Positions 46,120-56,856 of a stretch of 64,000 nt of DNA are shown here, piece after piece. The stretch comes from Primula veris (lineage: Eukaryota; Streptophyta; Magnoliopsida; Ericales; Primulaceae). The DNA lies in contig OY821742.1 of NCBI GenBank assembly GCA_963682055.1, positions 5,975,816-6,039,815 of the forward strand, given 5' to 3'. The notes under the pieces were generated by a model. The model worked only from the letters and a program-made list of their open reading frames with translations, searched no databases and was not told where the DNA came from. The position numbers and the translations under genes are program-made. Position 1 is the stretch's first letter, and every line of letters starts with the position of its first letter.

Positions 46120-47030
46120 GACTTAAGCTAGAAATTTCTAGATGCCGACTTGGCAACTCTCACATGCTAGGCCCCAATATACCATAAATGTGTGGAGAAT
46201 GGAGATGGACTTACTTAAGCCTATGGATAATGTAGTATTTGATTGGTACCTCAAATGGATTAATAAACAATAATATTAGTTCATCACCTTTTTTTTTTGA
46301 ACACTGAACTGAATTATTGCAATTTTATTTTATTTTTGATAATCAATAACAACATCTTACATTAATACTTTGTCTTGGCCCGATTGCATTATTGGGTGCT
46401 ACAACGACTAATGTACGACAGTGCCTAATTTCAATCAAAGCACCAAAGTTTTCTTTTAAAACAAATTTGGTACCTATATTTTGAAGAGGGTGATTAATTA
46501 TGTCGTCTTTGTGAAATTCAATTTTTTACAATCGTGCCGAACATCGTAATTTCCAAAAGATTACAACTATCGTACTGGTATTGAGACCAAAGAGAATGTC
46601 TGCTTAAATTATGCGTGCTTTAACATAATTAACCTTCACTTGGGGTGGAGAAACGACCATGAAATTATGAGGTTAAGGCCTTGTTTCCTTCTTGTCTTAA
46701 GCTAACTTTCCTTGGTATTTTAGCTTAAAACTTAAGCTGCATTTGGTATATCAGCTTAAGCCCGTCCTTTAGTTTTTTATCATGAAAAACTCTAGAAAAA
46801 TTCAGTCAATCGTTCTTGTCTTGGTATGAATCTACAAAAAAAACAACAAAAACTAAAAGATTTAGACAATATTTGTTTAAAAAATCCTATACAACTAAAC
46901 AAGGTTAGCCTGTTATACCACGCTCACCGCCAAGATTAGAAACCGTTTTACCTAAAAATAAAATAAAATATTAACGTAAAAGAGTAACAGAAATAACTAA
47001 ATAAGGACATGATAGAAGCATTCAGTGAGA
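46120..47030. other. Intergenic region upstream of Rubisco activase
   Basis: No gene recognised. Repeated AAGCTTAAGC-type words occur near 46690-46770. Confidence 0.4.
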
Positions 47031-47032
47031 GC

Positions 47033-47052
47033 CACGTGGCAAGTAAGCCAAT
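47033..47052 (+). promoter_or_regulatory. G-box and CCAAT element of the Rubisco activase promoter
   Basis: CACGTG at 47033-47038 and CCAAT at 47048-47052, about 200 bp upstream of the ATG. G-boxes are common in light- and clock-regulated photosynthetic promoters. Role inferred from position. Confidence 0.5.
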
Positions 47053-47242
47053 CTTGATTGTGTGGCAGTTAGATATTCAAAAACTCATCATCAGGATTAT
47101 ACATTTGTGTTCACTCACTCATATATCATGATCACCTTCTACTATAATTACACACCACTATTGAGAAAAAACCAACAAGTCACATTTTCATACTCTTATC
47201 ACTTGCTATACTAAGATCACAGCCGTTGGTTCTCATCTTACC

Positions 47243-50200
47243 ATGGCTACCGCCATCTCAACCGTTGGATCGGTTAAGGTACTACTCGTCTTTCCCGCCC
47301 TTTGATTACTTTCACTACAAGAAATTTACATCACAACAGTGTGGGTGATACTATACGTGTTGTTAAAAATTTAGCAACATTAAAAGAACAATCAGCAATA
47401 GTTAGCAAAATTTATGTTGCTATACTGTTTGTGAGTATCATGCAAATTGTTGCTAAACTGTTACGATCCGGATACTTTTTTTTTTGTAGTGTATGGTGTT
47501 TTCCTTAACTTGAAATTTTTGTAGTCTAGATTTTGATCATGTACGTATATCTTTTGCTCACTCTTTAAGTGAAGTTTGAATTTTTTTAAGGTACTACTCG
47601 TCTTTCCCGCCCTTTGATTACTTTCACTACAAGAAATTTACATCACAACAATAGTGTGGATGATAGTATAAGCCTTGTTAAAATTGCAGCAACACTAAAA
47701 AGAACAATCAACAATAAAAAGAACAATCAACAAATGGTTAGCAACCGTTTCTTTGTTGCTAAATTTCAGCAACAACTCATATTGTATCGTAAAACTGTTG
47801 CTATCGCCTATCCGGATACTTTTTTGTAGTGTATGGTGTTTGCTTTACTTTTTTGAAGTTATGTAGTCTAGATTTTGATCATGATAACGTATATCTTTTG
47901 GTCACTCTTTTAGTGAAGTTTGTATAATTGTATCAATGATACATCACAGACTCCCATGTGATAAAATAATACATAGTTCAAGTTTAGTAAATTTAATATT
48001 TGACTACACGTTGCAGAAGAGCTGATAATATTAATGAAGATGCGAAAAGATTACAAGTGATAGAAAAAGATTAAATCTAATTTAGAAAACTTTTTATATC
48101 AATGGTAATCATTGGTTAAATGGTTTCCATAAATACACACCCTCAACGCTGCGGTTCTAGTTTTTTTTGTTTTTTTTTTGATAAAAAATACTCCTATTGG
48201 ATTAGTTGTAGAATGATTTCCATAATCTCAACACAGATAACAGATTCCATTAGTCCATAAACAATAAGCAGTAAAGGCTCACAAGTTCATAAATAGTGAT
48301 AGCATATAAGAGTAATAATGAAGGGAATCGAAAGTCATTGCAAATGATGATTACACATGAATAAATCCATGTATAGAAATTCGAATATATGGAGTACCAG
48401 TTTATGATAATCTATTCTGTTTTCCTTTCTATGATGATCACGAATATAATTTCAATGTTAGGAAAGTACGAAAGTACCATGAAGTGGACTAAATCTGTTC
48501 AAATTTAAAATTTGAAGGAGAAAATCCTTCACTTTTCCAAGATTTGGAGACTACTAGTGTTTCACTTTCGATAAAATTTAGGAGGACCAGTACAACCTTC
48601 ATCCGAAGAGTGGGCAACTCATTTCTGTAATTCACCCGAAATTCTACTAGTCGTTACTATTAAATTGTTTAGGTGTTTGCTATTGTCAATTCCTTATGTA
48701 TGCTACTATATCTTTCAGCTTTCTCCTTTTCTTTTCCCTTAAACAGTTTAAGTTTGTTTTCCTCTAATGCCTATATGACTGAATCTAGTTTAGAGCCAAG
48801 TAGATTAAGTCCTAGGTTGAAAAATAATGAAACAATTAATGGACATATTCAATGAAAAACTTTGATGCAGCAGCCCCCCCCCCCCCCCCCCCCCCCACAA
48901 ACCGAACTCTACCTTTTAAGTTTAAATGTCAGTAGAGCTTTGCATAAAGGACTAGTATATTACGATAGTGCCACCACGACTTCCATAAGCGGGGGAGGAA
49001 TTAGGAAGGGGCAGAAGAGGCTACAACGAAAGAATAGAAAATTTGGATCTTTTACCATTTATTGACACTTAAGAGTTTGACAGTTATGGCGTCTTATCCC
49101 CCATAATAACAAAACAAATATTTACATGAAGTTCAACCCTTCCCATTTGTAAATCCTGATTCCGCCGTTGTTCACAAGTACAAAATAACTGCCCGAAAGA
49201 TATGCAAATATCATAAACATTACTATGTTTGTCATGATTTTGATAAAGCTAGTCACACAACAAAACTATACATACCATGTGGTCCGTGTCCCTTATTTAT
49301 TGGAGGGTTACTAATTTTAGAATTTTTTGTTGTTGTAATTTTAAAAAAGTTGAACTTGAATGGGTCGGGGGTAGGATGCGCTGTCCCAAGCTCACCCTTC
49401 TTGGGAACCACCTTGAAGAAGGTGAACTCAAGAGCCAAAAGCTACACAAAAATCTCGTCTTCTTCATTCAAAATCGTAGCTGGAACTGAAGAGATAAAGG
49501 AGACCAAGCAAACTGACCAAGACAGGTGGAAGGGTCTTGCATACGACATTTCTGACGATCAACAAGATATCACCCGTGGTAAGGGTATGGTGGACCCTCT
49601 TTTCCAAGCTCCTAGTGGGGCGGGAACCCACAACCCCATTATGAGCTCTTATGAGTACCTCAGCACCGGGCTTCGCCAGTAAGTGGAAAAAAATTAAAAA
49701 ATAAATAAATTGTGCTAGTTGGGATTGATTTTTCCGAGTAGATAGTTACAATTCTTTTTCTCCCAATGCTGTTTAGGTACATGGACAACAGTATGGATGG
49801 ACTCTACATTGCCCCAGCTTTCATGGACAAGCTTGTTGTTCACATCACCAAGAACTTCATGACCTTGCCCAACATCAAGGTACTCTAGCTTATAATTTTC
49901 GAGATATTTTATACGAAACATGAAAGGCGAAAGATAAATGGAAGCTCACCATGACTGCCTAAATTTGGTTTTCTCTAGGGTTTTATGATAAAAGTAGGTT
50001 AAATGCATGTCTATGGAAAGTCACTTCGGTCACTAGTTAAAGCATGTTTTGATGTATACGAATCGTCTATGAAAAAAAGAAGTGGAATGTTATATGCCTG
50101 TCTCTTATATAAAACGGCGTCTTATGGGTAGCCTTCAATTTAAAGATTTACCATCCTTTCGACATTTTGACTGATCTAAATACACTTTTCATGTATTGGT

Positions 50201-53200
50201 TGCTGGCATCATGTAAAATTTCAACCTACCACACTTAGCCATGAAAAGCAATAGAATGTTTTCTGGAAAAAAGATTTCTCAAGAAATTGATTTCAGTAGA
50301 ATTGGTTCAGAATCTCAGATACAATTGAAATCTGCTTAACAAATTGCCAATCAAGAAAGTATTAGCGTCTTCTATTACCATTTCAAACATAATGAGGCAT
50401 GCCACATAATAAATAAGTCATCTTAATATGATAAAAGACTGCATATACCTGCATTAGTACTCCTGTCCATTTACTAGCTTCATTTTCTTCTCTTAAATCT
50501 AGTAGACCCAGTAACTGAATGATTTTTCCTATTGAGAGGTAAGTAACTAAATAGACGCACACATTGATGTCCAATTACACAAAGAAAAAACCATCAACTC
50601 ACCTTAAATATTGTTACAGGTTCCTCTAATTTTGGGAGTCTGGGGAGGTAAAGGACAGGGTAAATCCTTCCAATGTGAGCTTGTTCTATCCAAGATGGGA
50701 ATCAAGTATATCCCTTGCCCATAAACATTTTCCCAAATAATCAAATTCAACCATACAATAACTCGCTGTATTTTCAAATTTTCAGCCCAATCATGATGAG
50801 TGCCGGAGAACTTGAAAGTGGTAACGCGGGAGAGCCAGCTAAGCTTATCAGGCAAAGATACCGTGAGGCTGCAGATATCATCAAGAAAGGAAAAATGTGC
50901 TGTCTCTTCATCAACGATCTCGATGCAGGTGCAGGGCGTATGGGTGGTACCACACAGTACACAGTTAACAACCAGATGGTTAACGCTACCCTCATGAACA
51001 TAGCCGATAACCCTACCAACGTGCAGCTTCCGGGTATGTACAACAAGGAGGACAACCCACGTGTTCCCATCATAGTCACTGGTAACGACTTTTCAACACT
51101 GTATGCTCCTCTGATCCGTGATGGTCGTATGGAGAAGTTCTACTGGGCTCCTACACGTGAGGACCGTATTGGAGTCTGCACAGGTATCTTCCGCAGTGAT
51201 AACGTCGCTAAAGAGGATCTTGTCAGGCTCGTCGACACCTTCCCTGGTCAATCCATCGGTATGTTTTTCACATATCGTTGTTATTTTCGTGAAAATGAAA
51301 ACAATAAATAAAAGAAGGAACTATTACGCTAATTACTTGACAACTTGCCACAATCCACAAAGGCGTAATTGAGTGTCTGAACGAGAGATTATTGCATCTC
51401 TAATTTACATGGTTGGTGGCAGGGAATGAACTAGGTGGGGACAGCCCGGAGCCATTGCGTCTCCATTTTGATTAAAATCGATGAAAAAGTAAAAAAATTC
51501 TATTTATTTTGATAAATATCTTAAAAAAATAGCATCCCCTCTTACTGAAAAAAACTCAATAGTATAAAAAAAAATTATATAGAATATCACCCCTCCCATT
51601 TCTAACTCTTGGTTCCGTCACTGGTTGGTGGGTACCATACGGCATACCACGGCTTTGTTGGATATAGCTGTAAAGAATCTATACTTACAAAATCATCACA
51701 AAAGAGGTTCGGTCTAGGAGATCAATGCTGGCTACTACCACGAAGACTTCATGCGTTTGACCCATTCAACTGTAAACTATCTCTTAATCGACCTATCTCG
51801 AACAAACCAGGATTTGGATATGGGAGGGGCTAAATTATACGTGTACACTTTTTTGTAATTATGCGGGGTGTTGAAATGCTAAAAATGTTCACTTTTCAGT
51901 AAAATACTTTACATGGAAAAAGTTCGTGTTTTCTTCAATATGAGGGGAGTTATAGTCATTTTAGCCCATTTCGTGTTTCCTCCCCAGCTCAGAGCGGTAG
52001 CCCAGTTGCTAGCATTTTTGTACCAAAAATAAATTAATAATTCACAAAGAAAATGGTATCATACAACGATGTTTGCCCAAAGTTCCTCTGCCATATCATT
52101 ATATATAGACGGAATTCTGTGCGTGTATTTTCCTTGTGACAATTGATGAATAATCTTAGATCTTAACCGGGTCTGCTGTAAATTGTTCTGCAGATTTCTT
52201 TGGTGCACTAAGGGCCAGAGTGTACGATGACGAGGTGAGGAAGTGGATCTCAGGTATTGGTGTCGAGGGCATTGGAAAGAGACTTGTGAACTCAAAGGAG
52301 GGACCACCGACTTTTGAGCAACCCAAAATGACTATTGAAAAGCTCCTTGAATATGGAAACATGCTTGTCCAAGAACAGGACAACGTGAAGAGAGTCCAGC
52401 TTGCCGACAAGTATATGAGTGAAGCCGCTCTTGGTGATGCCAATGCCGATTCATTGTCAAGAGGAACTTTCTATGGTTAGCTCCCTTCATCCTAAAGAGG
52501 CCTTGATGGGAGGCCTGCATTTTATAGCTTGTTGTAAAGGTGTAAATTGCATGGAACAAGTGATTTGAAATAACTATTTGGGTAACTTAATCACATGTCA
52601 ATTGTCATCAGTTCATAAAAGCTCTAAGAATTTCATAACTTCATAGGAGGCTTTCAAAAAGAAAAAAAGGCCATACCAATGCAAAATTGCTAAGTACCTG
52701 GGCACATAAACAATACTGAAATGCAGACGGCCTATGTGGCATGATTTCATTGGAGGATGAAACCCACACTTTCTCTTTTCGGAATCATGATTATAAGCCT
52801 TAAAGTTTTAATTTTGTTATGTGCCAAGGTCCTAGCACCCTTGATAACATATCCTTGCAAAATTATCGTCCGAATTTGGAACACATATAAAAGCAGGATT
52901 TCTGTAGATTTTTCCAATGCGTTAGAATCACAGTCTGAGTAGCTCTTTTTAGTTTTTGCCAACGATGACTCGAAGTTATGATGTTAACCATTTACACAAC
53001 TACAAAACAAAAATGATCTTAACTGATAAAGTACACGACAACTAGATTTAACCGATAGTATATTGTATTTTGGTTTGGCATTTCCCTGCTCTCAAGCATA
53101 ACCAAATATTTAAGGCCAATTTTTGAATTGTGTTGTTTGTGTGTAGGTCAAGGAGCTCAGCAAGTGACAGTGCCTGTCCCAGAAGGTTGCACCGATAGAA

Positions 53201-53262
53201 CAGCGGTGAACTATGATCCGACAGCTAGGAGCGATGATGGAAGCTGCACGTATCAATTCTAA
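47243..53262 (+). CDS. RCA: Rubisco activase, chloroplast precursor (long form)
   Basis: Seven exons: 47243-47278, 49350-49678, 49777-49879, 50620-50705, 50786-51258, 52194-52475 and 53147-53262. All are GT-AG with consistent phases, giving 474 residues, the usual long-isoform length. This AAA+ ATPase removes inhibitory sugar phosphates from Rubisco in the chloroplast stroma. An N-terminal Ser/Ala/Lys-rich transit peptide is followed by the conserved [23 protein letters not shown] segment; Walker A is GGKGQGKS at 165-172, Walker [10 protein letters not shown] at 223-231, and the sensor region [22 protein letters not shown] follows. The last exon encodes the redox-sensitive C-terminal extension with Cys451 and Cys470, 19 residues apart as in regulated alpha isoforms. 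Exon 1 codes for only 12 residues and was placed by its ATG, the AAG|GT donor and phase. Retention of the last intron would stop translation at once after FYG. Confidence 0.97.
47313..47491. mobile_element. CACTA-type MITE, copy 1, in RCA intron 1
   Basis: 179 bp with ends CACTACAAGAAATTT and TTTTTTGTAGTG, matching the CACTA superfamily terminal signature. No transposase. A clear 3-bp target duplication is not seen (TTT and TAT flank it). Confidence 0.75.
47625..47831. mobile_element. CACTA-type MITE, copy 2, in RCA intron 1
   Basis: 207 bp, same ends as copy 1. It lies in the second unit of the 312-bp duplication, so it arose by duplication rather than by a new insertion. The internal sequence differs by small insertions. 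Confidence 0.75.
48874..48896 (+). repeat. Poly(C) tract, 23 C, in RCA intron 1
   Basis: An uninterrupted run of 23 C between GCAG and ACAAACC, on the sense strand of the intron. Confidence 0.95.
48984..49171. mobile_element. Possible hAT-type MITE remnant in RCA intron 1
   Basis: Left CATAAGCGGGGGAGGAATTAGG and, in reverse complement, right CAACGGCGGAATCAGGATTT look like degenerate hAT MITE ends. No target duplication found. Confidence 0.3.
51412..51631. mobile_element. hAT-type MITE in RCA intron 5
   Basis: 204-bp element (51420-51623) flanked by perfect 8-bp duplications GTTGGTGG (51412-51419 and 51624-51631). Left end CAGGGAATGAACTAGG; right end in reverse complement CAGTGACGGAACCAAG. 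Non-coding. Confidence 0.9.
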
Positions 53263-53725
53263 GACCTTTTATAGGAGAGAGTTGGGGAAGTATTTCACAA
53301 AAGGGTCGGAGAATTATGATTTTGTTTTTTTTTTAACTTTTCTTTGATGGAAAACTATCCTGTAATGATGATGTGAACTTTAGTTTGTTCTTGAGATGTG
53401 GTTTGTCAATCATTATTGTTTATTAAGGGTTTCTTTGATGCATATTTTAAATAAAAAATCTGTCTGTCGGAACTAAGAAAAATGTAACAGGTTCTAGTTT
53501 AGATCTTTTCGCTTCTTTGAGTAAAAGGGAAAACGTAGAAAATCCCAGTTCAATAGAAATATAGGTGATGTAGCGCTGCTTACCCTACTTTTGCATGTCA
53601 AGAGAAACATCGTAGCTCTACTGAAGTAATAGGCAGGGGCGGATCCACGCTAAGGCATGTGGTGGCACGTGTCCCCAAATTTCTGCCCAGTGAAATTACC
53701 AATATACTTCTGGACCATTTAATTA

Positions 53726-54232
53726 ATTACATTCAGTGTTTTAAATAGCGTTATCGCTATCGTAGTGTTTTTTCGAGAAAAACGCTAAAAGCGCTAATAG
53801 CGTTGCTATATAGCGTTTTGCGGTGTATTTTTTTTTTGCCTAAATATGCACTAAACTTTAGAATATAAAAAAAAAAAAAAAAAAAAAAAAAGTATAGTTA
53901 TATTAGAAAGTAATAAAAAAAATCAAAAAAAAAATTGTTGTTGGTGAGTTTTGAACTTGGGTCTGCTGAAAATTACAACACTGTCTCAACCATCTGGACT
54001 ACAGACACTTTTATGAAAATTACACAATATATATTAATTATTTAGATCCGCTGTTTTTTTTAACTCGCTATTTACGCTTTTGGTCCAGAATTTCGCGTTT
54101 TTTGCGCTTTTGGTCCCCTATAGCGCGATTTTAGCGTAATTCCACCCAAAATCGTGATTTTTCGTTGCGTTTTTTACCAAAAAAATGCTATTTCGCGCTA
54201 CGTAGCGCGAATTTTAAAACAGAGATTACATT
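53726..54232. mobile_element. hAT-type MITE with 8-bp TSD, foldback-rich
   Basis: 491-bp element 53734-54224 flanked by ATTACATT (53726-53733 and 54225-54232). Ends are CAGTGTTTTAAATAGCG and, in reverse complement, CTCTGTTTTAAAATTCGCG. The subterminal regions are rich in TAGCG/CGCTA words that can fold back. It includes a poly(A) run (53869-53891) and a tRNA-like segment. Confidence 0.88.
53944..54008 (-). other. tRNA-derived pseudo-sequence inside the hAT MITE
   Basis: The minus strand reads TAGTCCAGATGG (A-box-like) and, 45 nt later, GTTCAAAAC (B-box-like), the spacing of a tRNA. Stems are degenerate, so it is not a functional tRNA gene. Confidence 0.4.
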
Positions 54233-55262
54233 ACACCATTTGGTCTATATATTAACTGAATTTAATATTTATTTATTCAATTGTTTATAACTTTCTCTCT
54301 CTTGTTTACGTTTTACTAAAAAACCACCACATAAGTCATATCCAAATCCAACTATCTCATCTGTCCAACTCAATTCATCACATACACATATTATAACATC
54401 TCATTTTATCTCAGTACGCTTACTGATCCCTTTTGTAATCTTTTCAATTGGAAATTGCTAGAATTGTTTTAATTGTACATTTCGGGTTATTTTAGGGCTA
54501 TTTTTTCCTTTCTATATTTTTGTCACATTTTTAAAAAAGTTGTTCGAATTGAATTTTTATGATAAGATTGATGTTGATTGGGGTTCAATTACACTTGCTT
54601 AAATTTGAGTATATATTATTTTCTTAATTTTTGTTTGCAGGTCTTTTAAATTCTGAGTATTCATAGTTAGACGTTTGGTGTGGGGGTGCTTGGTGTTTCC
54701 ATTATAAGGTTTCACAAAAGTAAACTTAAAATTATGTAATGATACGGATGTTCTTTTTGTTGTTTCCTTTTGTGGTAACTTAAAATATGGTCTATTTTTG
54801 TTAGTGTAATTTATAGTTAACTTACTTGTTCTTGTTAACCACAGAAAAGTGAAAGCTAACTAGCATACTAACGAAAAAACAATTAAATTTTGATATTATT
54901 TGTTTAAACTTAAAAACAAAAATGAAATTAAAAAAAATCATACTCGATTACTCGTAAATGATGAACAATTTACTTATTCTTGATGTTTTCAGTTAAATAT
55001 TTCAAGTTTTACCAGACTTTCTCATATTCTGTTGTTTGTTCTATTTACTTGCGTCTAAGACAAGTACGAGTAAGTTTTCTATGTTATACTTGATAAAACA
55101 AGTCTATCGAAGGTTTAGTATTTGAAATCATAGTGACATGAGTGCATTATAGAAGTCACATGTTACATTGGCTTCGCTAAAGAGATTGGTCCAAACTAAG
55201 ATATGTAAATTAACTTATTTTGACGTAATTGTGCCCCAAAAAAAATAATCCTGGATCCGGTC

Positions 55263-56466
55263 TGAAATTCCTATCCGCTGTTCTAGATGCAGTTTTGCAG
55301 TAAGGTTCCAAGTGGGGTTGGAACTGCAGTTGGAACCAAGTGTATAAGGTTCCAAGTAATGTTGGAACTGCAGTTGGAACCAAGTGTATTAATGGACAGA
55401 ACTGTTTTAAAATTAAATGTACTTGAAAATAATTCACACGCACATTTAACAACGGAGTTCACCTAACTAGGCTACGTCTCCGGGGCACTTATCCAGATTA
55501 TGATATTATAAAAAGCTTACAATATATGACTCAAGTCTTAATGAAAAACTTAGACTCCCTCTAGGTTTTTCTGCCTATCACTATATATATTGCTGCTACT
55601 CTATAACTATCACTTATAAATCAATGGCATCCCACCATTGTTTTCTTTTAAAGCTCACGTGTATTCTCTCTAGAAAATAAGTTTTTTATAATTTAGAACA
55701 CACACATTTACAAGCTTAGTTATCAACTATATATAAGCAAAAACAATCTTCTATCTTTGAAGGTCTTTTGTGATTGCTTTTGACTTTAATGATTGGCTTT
55801 AGTCTTTCCATGTAATACGTGATTCTTCAGCGTGAATAGACTTCAATCATGATTGGTTGATACCTGTTAAATAACAAGCTTGATTGTAGGAGTTAGTATT
55901 TTCCTATAACAAGGAAACATATAAAAAGATCATATCTTGGCAAGATAATATCTTTTAGATATTCATGTAAGACATTAACTCCTAATTTTATTCAATCTTA
56001 AACATATCATACTGATTTGATAGGGAACAAAGATTGAAACAAGTGATAAGGATAATCATAAGAGAAGAGATCATATTCAAAAGGAAACAACCTTATAAAC
56101 TAATCTCTTTATATCTTTAATAAGACATCTTTCCTTAACACTTTGATATTCTCAATAAACACATATAAAACGTTTAAGACCTTATGAGAATATATCCTGC
56201 ATACTTTAAAACAAGTAATTATATTAAAGAATGGTTATGCAGATAAATGGAACTAAGCAGAATTCTGCTGAACAACAGGTTTGAACTGAGGTTGCAACTG
56301 AGGTTGCAACTGGTACTTGAAACCTGTCAGCAGAGGTTGCAACTGAGGTTGCAACTGCTACTTGGAACCTGTCAATCCTGTCTTAGTTCTTAATAACAGT
56401 TAGGATTTATTTAGTAAAAACCAATAGACAATTAACAATATTTAGACCAGAAATCTGGTCCTAACA
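55263..56466 (-). repeat. 3' LTR of the copia element (left end tentative)
   Basis: The right boundary is well supported: a CAAAGGGGGAGAT purine tract precedes TGTTAGGACC on the minus strand. The left boundary at a plus-strand TG (55263) next to GGATCCGGTC is a guess giving 1.2 kb. TATA-like sequence lies near 55580-55625. The LTR carries repeated GTTGGAACTGCAGTTGGAAC and GGTTGCAACTGAGG motifs (55300-55390 and 56280-56370). Confidence 0.5.
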
Positions 56467-56467
56467 A

Positions 56468-56835
56468 TCTCCCCCTTTGTCATTGGTTTTGACAAATCAA
56501 TAAAGTTTATAAATCATCCCAACCACCTGCAAATTCAATATCAGTAAGCTCCCCCTGTATGTTAGAATTGCAGGCATATTATATAAGCACAATGTATATG
56601 CACACAGTAAGTTTTCAGACCTGTTTCAAGTTTAAAGGCATTCATACTTCAACAAGATATCAAGATATTTTCAGAAGGAAACTGCAGAATTATTAAAGCC
56701 AAACAGATTAAAGCCAAACAGGCTAAAGCCAAACAGGCATAAAATTGTCTTAACACAGCATAATTGAAAAGCAGAATAAAGTCTTGAAAACATCAGAATG
56801 AAACTAAACAACAAAACATAAACTTCACTCCCCCT
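56468..56835 (-). promoter_or_regulatory. Multiple polypurine tracts upstream of the 3' LTR
   Basis: AGGGGGAG-type tracts on the minus strand at 56827-56835, 56547-56557 and 56468-56479; the last directly abuts the LTR. Several purine tracts in this interval have been reported as a Sirevirus feature; they prime plus-strand DNA synthesis. Confidence 0.65.
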
Positions 56836-56856
56836 ATTTGTCAGCAACCATTGGAA

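Larger units (their letters stand above)
47274..47930 (+). repeat. 312-bp tandem duplication covering the RCA exon 1/intron 1 donor
   Basis: Unit 1 begins TTAAGGTACTACTCG at the exon 1 donor. Unit 2 begins with the same bases at 47586, so AAG|GTACT is repeated 312 bp downstream. Similarity runs through the CACTA-like insert and beyond it to GTAGTCTAGATTTTGATCATG and about 47925. Confidence 0.9.
53634..55264. mobile_element. Possible larger hAT-type element enclosing a second MITE
   Basis: Left CAGGGGCGGATCCACGC and, in reverse complement, right CAGACCGGATCCAGGATT are similar inverted ends of a common plant repeat type. The flanking 8-mers do not match, so the right end may be altered or may abut the LTR that follows. 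No transposase frame inside. Confidence 0.4.

Noticed and set aside
48862..49065. ORF with a poly-proline run
   Set aside because: Created by the poly(C) tract in RCA intron 1; not a gene.
50774..51079. Antisense ORFs over RCA exon 5
   Set aside because: Shadows of a clear coding exon.
52747..52962. ORFs on both strands in RCA intron 6
   Set aside because: Short, no domain, inside an intron supported by phase and protein continuity.
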